Below are positions 16,985-26,484 of a DNA stretch of 64,000 nt, in pieces. A program made the position numbers and the translations under genes. A model generated the notes under the pieces. That model was not told where the DNA came from and searched no databases. It saw only the letters and a program-made list of their open reading frames with translations. Origin of the DNA: Verrucomicrobiota bacterium (GTDB lineage Bacteria > Verrucomicrobiota > Verrucomicrobiia > Limisphaerales > JADJPG01); NCBI GenBank assembly GCA_016713365.1, contig JADJPG010000010.1, positions 74,004-138,003 of the forward strand, given 5' to 3'. How positions within the stretch are numbered: the stretch's first letter is position 1; each line of letters opens with the position of its first letter.

Positions 16985-19182
16985 AAACGCCCCTCCCTCC
17001 TGACGAACCTGACCGGATCGAAGCGCTGCGCCGATTCAACGTGCTCGACACGCCGCCAGAACAATCTTTCGACGACCTCACCCTGATCGCCGCCGCGATC
17101 TGCCAGACTCCGATCGCGCTGGTTTCGCTCGTGGACGAAACGCGTCAGTGGTTCAAATCGAAAATCGGGACCAGCCTCTCTGGAACGTCGCGGGAAATTG
17201 CCTTCTGCTCTCACGCCATTCTCCATCGCGACGACGTGATGGAAGTCCACGATGCCCGCGGCGACGAGCGTTTCGTCAACAATCCCCTCGTGACCGAGGA
17301 GCCGCACATCCGGTTCTACGCCGGCGCGCCGCTGGTAACAGCCGATGGCCACGCGCTGGGAGCGTTGTGCGTGATGGATCGCCAGCCGCGAACGCTGAAA
17401 CCCGACCAACTGGCCGCCTTGCGCGCCCTCAGCCGACACGTCGTCGCCCAACTGGAACTGCGTCGCCATGCGATTGCCGCGGCAGGTGAGATAACGGAAC
17501 GCCGAAACGCCGAAAACCAGCTGCATCTTCAGAACGAAAAACTCTCGGCCAACAAGGACGAAGCCGAGCGACTGCTGAAGCTCGCGCAACGGACGCGTCA
17601 CGCTCTGCTAAGCGTTCTCGAAGATGAGCGGCGAGCCGGGCAGAACCTGCGCGAGAGCGAGGAACGCTTCCGGCAGCTTGCTGAAAACATCGCGGAAGTC
17701 TTCTGGATCACCGATCCCGCGAAACAGCACATGCTATACGTCAGCCCGGCTTACGAACAGATTTGGGGCCGCACCTGCGACAGCATTTATGAGCGGCCGG
17801 AAAGCTGGCTGGACTCCATTCACCCAGACGACCGGCAGCACGTTCATGATGATGCCCTCTCCAAGCAGCCTGCCGGGCAATACGATGCGACCTACCGAAT
17901 CGTCCGTCCCGATGGCACCGTGCGATGGATTCGCGACCGGGCCTTTCCCGTTCATGACGCTGCGGGCGTCGTATATCGCATCGCGGGCGTCGCGGCGGAC
18001 ATCACGGAGCAACGATTGCTGGAGGCGCAACTCCGGCAGGCGCAGAAGATGGAGGCGTTGGGAACTCTTTCCGGAGGCATCGCGCACGACTTCAACAATA
18101 TCCTCGGCGCCATCATCGGAAACGTCCACCTCCTGAGACTGGACATCGACTCCGCTCATCCCGCGGCGCAAAGCATCGGAGAAATCGAGCAGGCCAGCAA
18201 TCGCGCCAAAGATCTCGTGCGCCAGATTCTGACCTTCAGCCGCCAGCAGCCTCAGGTGCGGCAGATCATTCCGCTGTCACCGATAATTGAGGAAGTCGTC
18301 CGACTGCTGCGGGCGACGATTCCGGCGGAGGTCGAAATCCTCAAAACCATCGAGCCCGATGTCCCGAACGTCTTTGCCGATGGCACCCAGATTCACCAAG
18401 TCCTTCTCAATCTCTGCACGAACGCCTGGCACGCGATCGGAAAGGTGAACGGCAGGATCGAAATCCACCTGCGCGGCACGGAGGTGGAACGTGATGACAG
18501 CTCCGTCCTGCCGAGATTGCGTCGAGGACGCTACGCCTGTCTGTGCATCAACGACAACGGACACGGAATGGATACCGCGATCCTGGAACGCATCTTCGAG
18601 CCATTCTTCACCACCAAGGAACCGGGCCGCGGCACCGGCCTCGGGCTCTCTGTCGTGCACGGCATCATGCAAGGGCATGATGGAGTAATCCGCGTGACCA
18701 GCCAACCGGGCCAGGGAACAAGCTTCCAACTCTACTTTCCCGCCGTCGAAGGCGAAATGGAAACGACCGACGCAGACTGGCGAAATGTCCGCGCGGGCAA
18801 CGGCCAGCGCATCTTGTATCTCGACGACGAATCGCTTCTGTCCAGTCTCGGCGTGCGGATGCTCCGGCGCCTCGGTTATCAGGCCGAGGGATTCACCAAC
18901 CCGCTCGCCACGCTGGAAATGTTCACAGCCAATCCGACCCGCTTCGACGTCGTCATCACCGATCTCCACATGCCGGGGATGTCGGGCATTGATTTTGCCC
19001 GGGGCATTCGAAGGGTCTCGGCCGACATACCCATCATTCTGAGCTCGGGCTATTTGACTGAAGAAGTCATAGAGAAAGCCCGGAACGCAGGGATCACGCG
19101 CCTCCTGCAGAAGCCGAACACGATGCAAGACTTCAGCGAGTCACTCGGGCATGTTCTGCCCGCCAAACCTCCCACAACATGA
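16981..19182 (+). CDS. GAF-PAS hybrid histidine kinase with receiver
   Basis: A 733-residue cytosolic sensor kinase. Residues about 10-165 are a GAF domain (FDDLTLIAAAICQTPIALVS ... YAGAPLVTADGHALGALCVM). A coiled coil lies around 170-225, and a PAS_3-type PAS with PAC covers about 228-345 (DSIHPDDRQHV, YRIVRPDGTVRWIRDR). HisKA has H369 in LSGGIAHDFNNILG. The ATPase motifs are QVLLNLCTNAWHAIG, INDNGHGMD and GTGLGLSVVHGI. A C-terminal receiver starts near 610 with D661 in VVITDLHMPGMSG. It is coupled by 4-base overlaps to genes on both sides. The signal sensed is not identifiable. Confidence 0.93.
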   Translation: MKTPLPPDEPDRIEALRRFNVLDTPPEQSFDDLTLIAAAICQTPIALVSLVDETRQWFKSKIGTSLSGTSREIAFCSHAILHRDDVMEVHDARGDERFVNNPLVTEEPHIRFYAGAPLVTADGHALGALCVMDRQPRTLKPDQLAALRALSRHVVAQLELRRHAIAAAGEITERRNAENQLHLQNEKLSANKDEAERLLKLAQRTRHALLSVLEDERRAGQNLRESEERFRQLAENIAEVFWITDPAKQHMLYVSPAYEQIWGRTCDSIYERPESWLDSIHPDDRQHVHDDALSKQPAGQYDATYRIVRPDGTVRWIRDRAFPVHDAAGVVYRIAGVAADITEQRLLEAQLRQAQKMEALGTLSGGIAHDFNNILGAIIGNVHLLRLDIDSAHPAAQSIGEIEQASNRAKDLVRQILTFSRQQPQVRQIIPLSPIIEEVVRLLRATIPAEVEILKTIEPDVPNVFADGTQIHQVLLNLCTNAWHAIGKVNGRIEIHLRGTEVERDDSSVLPRLRRGRYACLCINDNGHGMDTAILERIFEPFFTTKEPGRGTGLGLSVVHGIMQGHDGVIRVTSQPGQGTSFQLYFPAVEGEMETTDADWRNVRAGNGQRILYLDDESLLSSLGVRMLRRLGYQAEGFTNPLATLEMFTANPTRFDVVITDLHMPGMSGIDFARGIRRVSADIPIILSSGYLTEEVIEKARNAGITRLLQKPNTMQDFSESLGHVLPAKPPTT

Positions 19183-19988
19183 GCTGCGCCCGCATACTGC
19201 TGGTCGACGACGACGATGGTTTGAGAACGGCCTTGCGCCGTGCGTTGGAGCGCGAAGGTTACGCGGTCGTCAAGGCCGGCAATGGCAGACACGCCCTCGA
19301 TCGGCTGAAGGAAACGTCAGTCGACCTCGTGATCACCGACATCATCATGCCCGAGTCCGAAGGCATTGAGCTTGCGCTGACTCTTCACAGGACGCAGCCC
19401 CAGCTTCCGGTGATTGCCATTTCCGGCGGCGGCAACTGGACGCCGGAATTTCACCTCTCGATCGCCAGACAAGCCGGCGCACTTCACGCATTTGAGAAAC
19501 CGTTCGTCGTGGAAGAGCTCTTGCAACGAGTGGGCGAACTCCTCCAGAAACCGGGACAATTGGACTGGAAGTCCTTCTTTCCCGACGGAACTCAAACGAA
19601 CCGCACAACGAGCCGCTCACCAGTCCGTGACCTAGTAGTCCTTGAGGAATTTGCCCCAAATGTGCTCGCCCGTGTTGATGCCGGCGATGATGGGATCCAC
19701 GATGCGCGCCGCACCATCGACGATATCGAGGGGCGGGTGGAAGCCGTGCTCCTCCACCTTGCGCGCGGCGATGTGGACCGGGTCCTCGTCCGTCACCCAG
19801 CCCGTGTCCACGGCGTTCATGTGGATGCCGTCGGCGTGGTAATCCGCCGCCGCGGTGCGCGTCATCATGTTCAACGCCGCCTTGGCCATGTTCGTGTGCG
19901 GATGGCGCGTGGTCTTAAACTTCCGGTAGAACTGTCCCTCCACCGCCGAGACGTTGACGATGTGCTTGTCGCGTTCCGGCGTGCATAA
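19179..19988 (+). CDS. Response regulator receiver protein; 3' end uncertain
   Basis: Residues 1-122 are a complete receiver: LLVDDDDGLRTALRRAL, phospho-acceptor in LVITDIIMPESEG, and the lysine in AFEKPFVVEELL. The open frame continues to 19988, but everything beyond about 19635 is the antisense of the SDR gene on the other strand and is not credible protein. In the neighbouring frame a double TAG lies at 19633-19638, so one missing or extra base between about 19540 and 19632 would end the protein at about 150 residues. I regard that as the real end. It overlaps the hybrid kinase gene by 4 bases and closes the cluster. Confidence 0.75.
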   Translation: MSCARILLVDDDDGLRTALRRALEREGYAVVKAGNGRHALDRLKETSVDLVITDIIMPESEGIELALTLHRTQPQLPVIAISGGGNWTPEFHLSIARQAGALHAFEKPFVVEELLQRVGELLQKPGQLDWKSFFPDGTQTNRTTSRSPVRDLVVLEEFAPNVLARVDAGDDGIHDARRTIDDIEGRVEAVLLHLARGDVDRVLVRHPARVHGVHVDAVGVVIRRRGARHHVQRRLGHVRVRMARGLKLPVELSLHRRDVDDVLVAFRRA

Positions 19989-21194
19989 CATGAGCGGCTT
20001 CAGTCGCGCATTGAGGATGAACGGCGCGACGGCATTCACCAACTGCACTTCGAGCAATTCAACCGAGGGCACCTCGGACAGCATGAGCCGCCACGAGTTG
20101 CGCTCGCGCAGATCGACCTGCTGCAAATCCTGATCGAGCTCCTTCGTGGAAAGAGCGCTTGCTGCGCGGCGAGCTCCTCCGGCAGCAACGGGACCTGGGA
20201 AAGTTCCGCGGCGTGAGTGAGCCCGGCGACTTCCGGACATGCGCTTTTGCACGAGCGCGGCGTCCGCCTCCGGCAACATGTGGTAGCCGCGCAGACCTTC
20301 GTATTCGCCGAGCAGCTTCGGCCGACTCCGCCGGGAGCTCATGCAAGGAACCATTCTCGCGCTCCATCATGTGCTCGTAGAAATCCGGCGGACGTCGCAC
20401 CGTCTGGCACGCGTTGTTGATGATGAAGTCGAGACGCGAATACTTTGGCACCAGGTGCCGACAGAAGGCTTCCACGCTCGGCGTGTGCCGGAGATCGAGC
20501 CCGAAGATCTCGAGCCGATGTCCCCATTCCTTGAAGTCCGGCTCCGCTGCGTAACGCACCGCCGAGTCGCGCGGGAAGCGAGTCGTCACGATCAGCTGTG
20601 CGCCGGCCCGCAGGAGCTTGATGCCCGCCTGGTAACCAATCTTCACCCGGCCTCCAGTCAGCAGGGCGACGCGCCCGCGCAAATCCGCCAGCTCGGTTCG
20701 CTTGCGCAAGTTCAGCTCCGCACAAACCGGACAGAGCTGATCGTAGAAATGGTGAATCTGCGAATAGTCCTTTTGCAGATGTAACAGTTCTGCGGCTCGA
20801 TCACTTCACGAAAATCAGGGTCGTCCGCCACCTCCCGCGGCTCGTTCTCCACCGGCGGAAAAAAATTCGGCGTGGTGAAGACCGGCTTGCGACGCAGCTC
20901 GCGAATCCCCGTCTGGTGCAGCTTCTGGTCGTCGGCGAGTTTCTTCTCCGCCTTGCGCTGGCGCACTCTGGCCTTCACGACGCGTCGACGTTCGCTCACG
21001 TCCGGGCAGAAAATATCCCCGCGGCGGCGTTCACGAGTCGGCGCCGTTCGTCCCGCGGTCAAGTCCGCGATTACTGTGCGGTTGGCCGCGGCGGTTTCCA
21101 GCAGCTCCAGCGCGGCGCGCAGGCGTTGCGTGAGCACGGAATTGTTCACTGTTGCGCCGCTGGCCGGCGCGGAATCCGTCGAGTTGTCAGGCAT
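19632..21194 (-). pseudogene. Zinc-ribbon short-chain dehydrogenase, frameshifted
   Basis: Pieced together from three frames. The N-terminal part from ATG 21192-21194 is a charged region ending in PQNCYICK. The frame then shifts at a T-run near 20770 and continues KDYSQIHHFYDQLCPVCAEL, giving a CxxC...CxxC zinc ribbon, then the Rossmann start RGRVALLTGGRVKIGYQ, DFKEWGHRLEIFGLDLR and LDFIINNACQTVRRPP. Further shifts fall near 20325, 20240 and 20150, after which NSWRLMLSEV, VNVSAVEGQFYRK and HTNMAKAALNMMTR lead to stop 19632-19634. The fused zinc-ribbon SDR is a known family of unknown substrate. Four single-base shifts with otherwise well-kept sequence suggest assembly indels rather than old decay. 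Confidence 0.75.
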
Positions 21195-21261
21195 TTCGTT
21201 CAAAGCGCGCACGCTAGCAAAGCTCGCATTCAGGAGCGAACGAAATTCAGCGCGAAACGGT

Positions 21262-21651
21262 TCAGGTGGGCGGGACGCCGGAAGCGCCGTCGGGGTTGGC
21301 GCTGGCAAACCGCCTCTTCGCCCGGGCGAAAAGAACCGTGGAGACGAGGTAAACAACACCGCCCGCCAGCGCGAGGGCAATGAGCCATGATTGATGAAAG
21401 CCGGCGCCGGCTTCTCCAGCTTGTTGCCTTCGAGGATTTGGAGGATCGAGCGCCAGCATGAGATAGCGAATGTAGCCCACAAGGAAGATGCCCATGACGG
21501 CGACGAAACACCCCAGGAACAGCCCCGTCAGCACCGTCCCGGCGCGACGCTCGCCCAGGTAAACCAGACCTGCCCCCGGCAGAAACACATTCAACGCCGT
21601 GGCCATCCGGAGATTCTTCTGCGACGGCAACGGCGGAGGTTGAGGGAACAT
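21262..21651 (-). CDS. Small membrane protein of unknown function
   Basis: A 129-residue protein with a short proline-rich start and then hydrophobic segments around 17-32 (TALNVFLPGAGLVYLG), 36-62 (VLTGLFLGCFVAVMGIFLVGYI) and 90-108 (LIALALAGGVVYLVSTVLFA). The segment LPGAGLVYLGERRAGTVL resembles the helical hairpin of TM2-like small membrane proteins. It lies upstream of the SDR gene (same strand) and downstream of the DsbD-alpha gene. No function is assigned. Confidence 0.65.
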   Translation of the reverse strand: MFPQPPPLPSQKNLRMATALNVFLPGAGLVYLGERRAGTVLTGLFLGCFVAVMGIFLVGYIRYLMLALDPPNPRRQQAGEAGAGFHQSWLIALALAGGVVYLVSTVLFARAKRRFASANPDGASGVPPT

Positions 21652-21677
21652 TTCGCGAAGAGTTTCGCCCGCGCGTT

Positions 21678-22154
21678 TTACTTCGAAGCAGCCAGCGGGA
21701 TCTCGAACTTCAAATCCTGCGGCTTGTAGCAGATCGCGCCCTGGCAGGCTTGGTAGCTTAGCGTCGCTGGAACGGAAGTAGGAAGTTTAACCGCCGCGCT
21801 CAGTCCCAGCGGAAAGGAGATCTCGAAATGCTCCTCGAATACCGAAAGTGGCTTCTCCAAACCCTTCACCCGCTCGGATATTCCTTCCGGATACGAGATG
21901 TTACCCGCCTTGACCCCCGCCACGGTGCCGATCCTGATCACGGTGGGGATGAACTCAGGTTGAGACGGTTTGTTCGAATGAACGTGGTAACCTTTCGCGA
22001 GTTTCACTTTCACCACCGCCGTGACGCGACCACCGGGCACCGCGTCGCCTTTCACCTGCACGGACTCGATTGTCGCCGCCTCACCAAGTTTCGTCTGGGC
22101 CATCGCCACCATTGGCAGGACGACAATTCCCAACCAGCAAAGAAACGCTTTCAT
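21678..22154 (-). CDS. Stand-alone DsbD alpha-like periplasmic domain
   Basis: A 158-residue exported protein starting at the ATG complementary to 22152-22154, which gives a signal peptide (MKAFLCWLGIVVLPMVAMAQ). The mature part matches the immunoglobulin-like N-terminal domain of DsbD: VKVKLAKGYHVHSNKP, PEGISERVKG and the redox pair in YQACQGAICYKP (C-x4-C). In DsbD this domain passes electrons from the membrane domain to periplasmic partners. No membrane domain or C-terminal thioredoxin domain is encoded nearby, so here it acts either with a distant partner or in a different role. It is 30 bases after a rhodanese gene, probably in one transcript. Confidence 0.82.
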   Translation of the reverse strand: MKAFLCWLGIVVLPMVAMAQTKLGEAATIESVQVKGDAVPGGRVTAVVKVKLAKGYHVHSNKPSQPEFIPTVIRIGTVAGVKAGNISYPEGISERVKGLEKPLSVFEEHFEISFPLGLSAAVKLPTSVPATLSYQACQGAICYKPQDLKFEIPLAASK

Positions 22155-22184
22155 AAAGTGAATGCCGCGCGCGGCGTCCAAGGC

Positions 22185-22553
22185 TTACTTCGTCATCGGC
22201 CAGCCCGCCTGGACCATGGCCTTGTAGCCACCGATGAGCGACGAAACATTCTTGTAGCCCATGCGCTGGGCAACGTCGCAAGTGAGCGCGGAACGGAAAC
22301 CGCCCCCGCAATGCATGATGATCTCGGCATTCGTGTCGGGATACTGCTTCTCAATGTCGCGCTCGAGAACGCCCTTGCCCAGATGCTTCGCCTCGGCGGC
22401 GTGACCAGCAGCCCACTCACTGTCTTCGCGGACATCGATCAAGATGGCGTTCGGATTCTGCGCGAGCCGGGCTCGAGCTGCGTCGAGGGTGACTTCCTTA
22501 ATGCGCGGGCGGACTTCGTTGACGACTTTCAAAATCCAGGCGAGTGATCCCAT
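22185..22553 (-). CDS. Rhodanese-like sulfurtransferase
   Basis: A 122-residue single rhodanese domain, taken from the ATG complementary to 22551-22553 (MGSLAWILKVVNEVRPRI); a longer frame to 22655 lacks family similarity. The CH2A-like motif AILIDVREDSEWAAGHAAEA is at about 37-56, and the active-site loop starts at C82 in HCGGGFRSAL. Single-domain rhodaneses move sulfane sulfur or deliver persulfide to partners. It precedes the DsbD-alpha gene by 30 bases, which suggests a shared periplasmic or thiol-related role, although this protein has no signal peptide. Confidence 0.87.
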   Translation of the reverse strand: MGSLAWILKVVNEVRPRIKEVTLDAARARLAQNPNAILIDVREDSEWAAGHAAEAKHLGKGVLERDIEKQYPDTNAEIIMHCGGGFRSALTCDVAQRMGYKNVSSLIGGYKAMVQAGWPMTK

Positions 22554-22664
22554 ATCCGCGACGATAGGTTGAGCCGCCGTTGGGTCAAACAGTTTTCCGC
22601 CCGCAAACGCCGCCACGCTTGACTCCGCCGGGCAATTCCCTGAAATGCCCGGCAATCACTGAGT

Positions 22665-23732
<1,068 letters not shown>

Positions 23733-23800
23733 CCGCCCGCGACGGAGCGTTGCCTCCTCCTTTTGCGCCAGCCGTCAACCGCGACCGCCGTTTGAATCGC

Positions 23801-25138
23801 ATGAAAACGAAATGGACCTTCGCTCGCCACGGATTGTCTGCGGCCATTATTGCCGCCGGGATTCAATCATCGGAAGCCGCGGGCATTTATCGCGACGGCT
23901 TTGGCGCACGGGCTCTTGCGCTCGGCGGGGCGGACGTCGCGTGGGCTGAGGGGCCGCTCGCCGCCTTCGGCAGCAATCCCGCCGGTCTCACCAGCCTCGA
24001 GGGTCATTCGCTTGAGCTGGGCGGAGTCGCCGCGATTCCCACCGGCAGATTTCGGAACGCCGCGGACAACCACAGTTCACTTCAGACTGCGTTCGGTGGC
24101 TGGCCGGAGATTGCATTCGGCATGCGCGCCGCGAATTCCCCGGCGCGCGTTTTCGCCGGCATCGCCCCGGAAGCCGCGCTCGCGTCCGAATGGCGCTATA
24201 TCGATCCGCCGGGCGGTGCGGACGGAAATACCTCCTACGGCCTGCAACGTCACGAATCGGAAATCACCGTGCTGCGCGCGGGCGTCGGTGCGGCAATTGA
24301 TCTCACACCGCAGATCAGCTTCGGTGCGACCGTCGGTGCGATCTACAACGAGAACCGCCTGCACGCGCCCTACATTTTCCAGACGCAACCCGCGCTGGCC
24401 GGCGTCAAGACGCTGCTGGATCTCGAGACGGCGGGCTGGGGAGTGAACGCGCAGTTCGGCGTGATGCTGCGCCCGCGGAAGGATCTTCAATTCGGTCTCA
24501 CCTACAAGACGCGCGCCGTGGTGAACAGCGAAGGCGACGCCTCGGGCAATGCCGGCGTCCAGCTGGCGAACATCGGCCTTGGTGCTGCACGACCGGACTT
24601 CCACTATGATGCCGAAGTCGTGAACGCGTTTCCGCAGATGGTCAGCGGCGGCGTTTCGTGGCAGGCGTGCCCACGTTTCCGGCTGGCGGCGCAACTCGAT
24701 TGGATCGATTGGAGCGGCGCGTTCGATGACCTGCACGTGAAGCTGCGCAACGGGAACAACACCGATCTCAACGGCGTGGTCGGCTCGGACGACATGGACG
24801 ACTTCGTGCCGCTGGACTGGAAGGATCAAGTCGTGGTCCGTGTCGGCGGCGAACTGACCGTGACGGATTCACTCCAACTTCGCGGCGGCTACAGCTACGG
24901 CCGCAGCCCGGTTCCGGACGGCACCTTGACGCCGCTCACCGCCGTGATCATGGAACATTCCGTAACGACCGGCGCGGGCTGGCAAAGCGGCCGTTGGTCC
25001 TTGGACTTCGCCTACCAATGGAGCCTGCCGAACACCCAGCGCGTCGGCACCAGCGAACTGCGATCCGGCGAATACGACAACAGCGCAACGCGCATCGGCG
25101 TGCACTGGCTGGGCCTGACTACCGGCATGCGGTTTTAA
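23801..25138 (+). CDS. FadL/OmpP1-type outer membrane protein
   Basis: A 445-residue exported protein, start at ATG 23801 with signal peptide (FARHGLSAAIIAAGIQSSEA). The mature N-terminus GIYRDGFGARALALGGADVA followed by FGSNPAGLTSL has the FadL-type hatch region with the NPAG motif. The rest is built of alternating amphipathic strands and ends LTTGMRF with a terminal phenylalanine, typical of outer membrane barrels. FadL proteins pass hydrophobic compounds across the outer membrane. It lies 68 bases downstream of the oxidoreductase gene. The substrate is unknown. Confidence 0.83.
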   Translation: MKTKWTFARHGLSAAIIAAGIQSSEAAGIYRDGFGARALALGGADVAWAEGPLAAFGSNPAGLTSLEGHSLELGGVAAIPTGRFRNAADNHSSLQTAFGGWPEIAFGMRAANSPARVFAGIAPEAALASEWRYIDPPGGADGNTSYGLQRHESEITVLRAGVGAAIDLTPQISFGATVGAIYNENRLHAPYIFQTQPALAGVKTLLDLETAGWGVNAQFGVMLRPRKDLQFGLTYKTRAVVNSEGDASGNAGVQLANIGLGAARPDFHYDAEVVNAFPQMVSGGVSWQACPRFRLAAQLDWIDWSGAFDDLHVKLRNGNNTDLNGVVGSDDMDDFVPLDWKDQVVVRVGGELTVTDSLQLRGGYSYGRSPVPDGTLTPLTAVIMEHSVTTGAGWQSGRWSLDFAYQWSLPNTQRVGTSELRSGEYDNSATRIGVHWLGLTTGMRF

Positions 25139-25150
25139 TCGGAGCCCGGC

Positions 25151-26470
25151 TCACAGCTTCGCGCCGCGAAGTGGCTTGTCGCGAGGCTGACGATCCTGAT
25201 CAGCCGGACCGTCACTGCGATCGAACCGCTGACCGGGCTCGAGGTGAATCACAAAGTCTTCGATGTTGCCGGCGAGCCGGCCGACAATCAGCCCTTCGTT
25301 CAGCCAGTCCTTGCTCGGATTCTTCGCGGAGATTCTGTAACCGTTCACCCGCAGGCTAAGGCTAAGGGAAGCCGAAGGCACGCCGTGGAACTCGAAGTTA
25401 CCTTCATCATCCGCGCGAGATTCCTGGTTGTCCCACGCATCCTCCAAGCTCAAATAGACACGCGTGCGATTGGGTAACGGTTTGCCATCCGCCGTCACGA
25501 TTCTTCCCTTCAAGGTGAACGCCGGAACGACCTTCAAATCGCCGAGGTTCACCGTTGAACCGTCGAGCCCGGTCGAGACTTTCTGCGGCGAAAGCGCCAC
25601 GCCGAGTTCCTGCATCTCCTTCATCTTGGTGTAGAGAACAAATCGATTGTTGGGCGGAATGTTCGGCAGGCTGAAACGCCCGTCGGAATCCGTCGCGACA
25701 TCAAAGCCGCGCAGGAACACCTCCGACGAGCGGTCCTCCGTGTTCATCGAAACGGACGCGCCCGCGACCGGCTGGCCGTTGTTCAACAACCGGCCCGTCA
25801 CCGCGACGCCCTCCGTCATGCGAATCAAATGAGCCTTCCCGATATCGAGCCACATCTTGCGCTTGGCCACCGAACGCGCCGTGATGTCCACGGTGATCGC
25901 ATCGAGGCCGTTCGTGCAATCGAGGAAGAACTCGCCATTCTCATCCGTCACCGCCATCGGATCCACCTTTCCGGTCGTGCTGCTCGAATAGGAGTACTGG
26001 CCGTAACGCGTTCCTTGCACATCGATCCGCGCGCCGGCCACCGGCTTGCCCAACGGATCGATCAACTTCGCTGACACACGGTTCTCGATCGGCATGTTCG
26101 TCATCTTGAGCGGCTTCAAGCTCAGGTGCGCGCCGCCGAAGAGCGGGTCCACGTCGCGAATGAAATCCGGCCGGTAACCCTTCGCGAGCACGAGCAGCCG
26201 GAACATCAGTTTCGAATCCACCGGCTCAATGAGAAACTTCCCCTCGGCATCCGTCCGCGCGCGTTTCACACAATCCGGATAACACGTCGGACACAACACC
26301 GCCGGTCCCTCGCGCGGCGCGGCGGAATAGACGAACACCCACGCGTTGCTGACCGGACCCGCGGCGGACCCGATCACGCCCTCGATGCGCCCCGGCTCCT
26401 CCGCTGCCCGCGCCGTCAATGCCACCAGCAGTCCGAGCAACAGTTGAATGACATGTCGTTTCGTCTTCAT
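25151..26470 (-). CDS. Secreted protein with carboxypeptidase-regulatory-like repeats
   Basis: A 439-residue protein with signal peptide (MKTKRHVIQLLLGLLVALTARA). The mature part contains several CarboxypepD_reg-like beta-sandwich units, recognisable from repeated patterns such as LIDPLGKPVAGARIDVQG, VTDENGEFFLDC, GRLLNNGQPVAGASVSM, DSDGRFSLPNIPPNNRF and GRIVTADGKPLPNRTRVYL. No peptidase domain is present, so it is a structural or binding protein at the cell envelope. The C-terminal tail is charged. Its start is 14 bases downstream of the larger related gene, so the two form an operon. Confidence 0.78.
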   Translation of the reverse strand: MKTKRHVIQLLLGLLVALTARAAEEPGRIEGVIGSAAGPVSNAWVFVYSAAPREGPAVLCPTCYPDCVKRARTDAEGKFLIEPVDSKLMFRLLVLAKGYRPDFIRDVDPLFGGAHLSLKPLKMTNMPIENRVSAKLIDPLGKPVAGARIDVQGTRYGQYSYSSSTTGKVDPMAVTDENGEFFLDCTNGLDAITVDITARSVAKRKMWLDIGKAHLIRMTEGVAVTGRLLNNGQPVAGASVSMNTEDRSSEVFLRGFDVATDSDGRFSLPNIPPNNRFVLYTKMKEMQELGVALSPQKVSTGLDGSTVNLGDLKVVPAFTLKGRIVTADGKPLPNRTRVYLSLEDAWDNQESRADDEGNFEFHGVPSASLSLSLRVNGYRISAKNPSKDWLNEGLIVGRLAGNIEDFVIHLEPGQRFDRSDGPADQDRQPRDKPLRGAKL

Positions 26471-26484
26471 GGAATTTCCTATCG

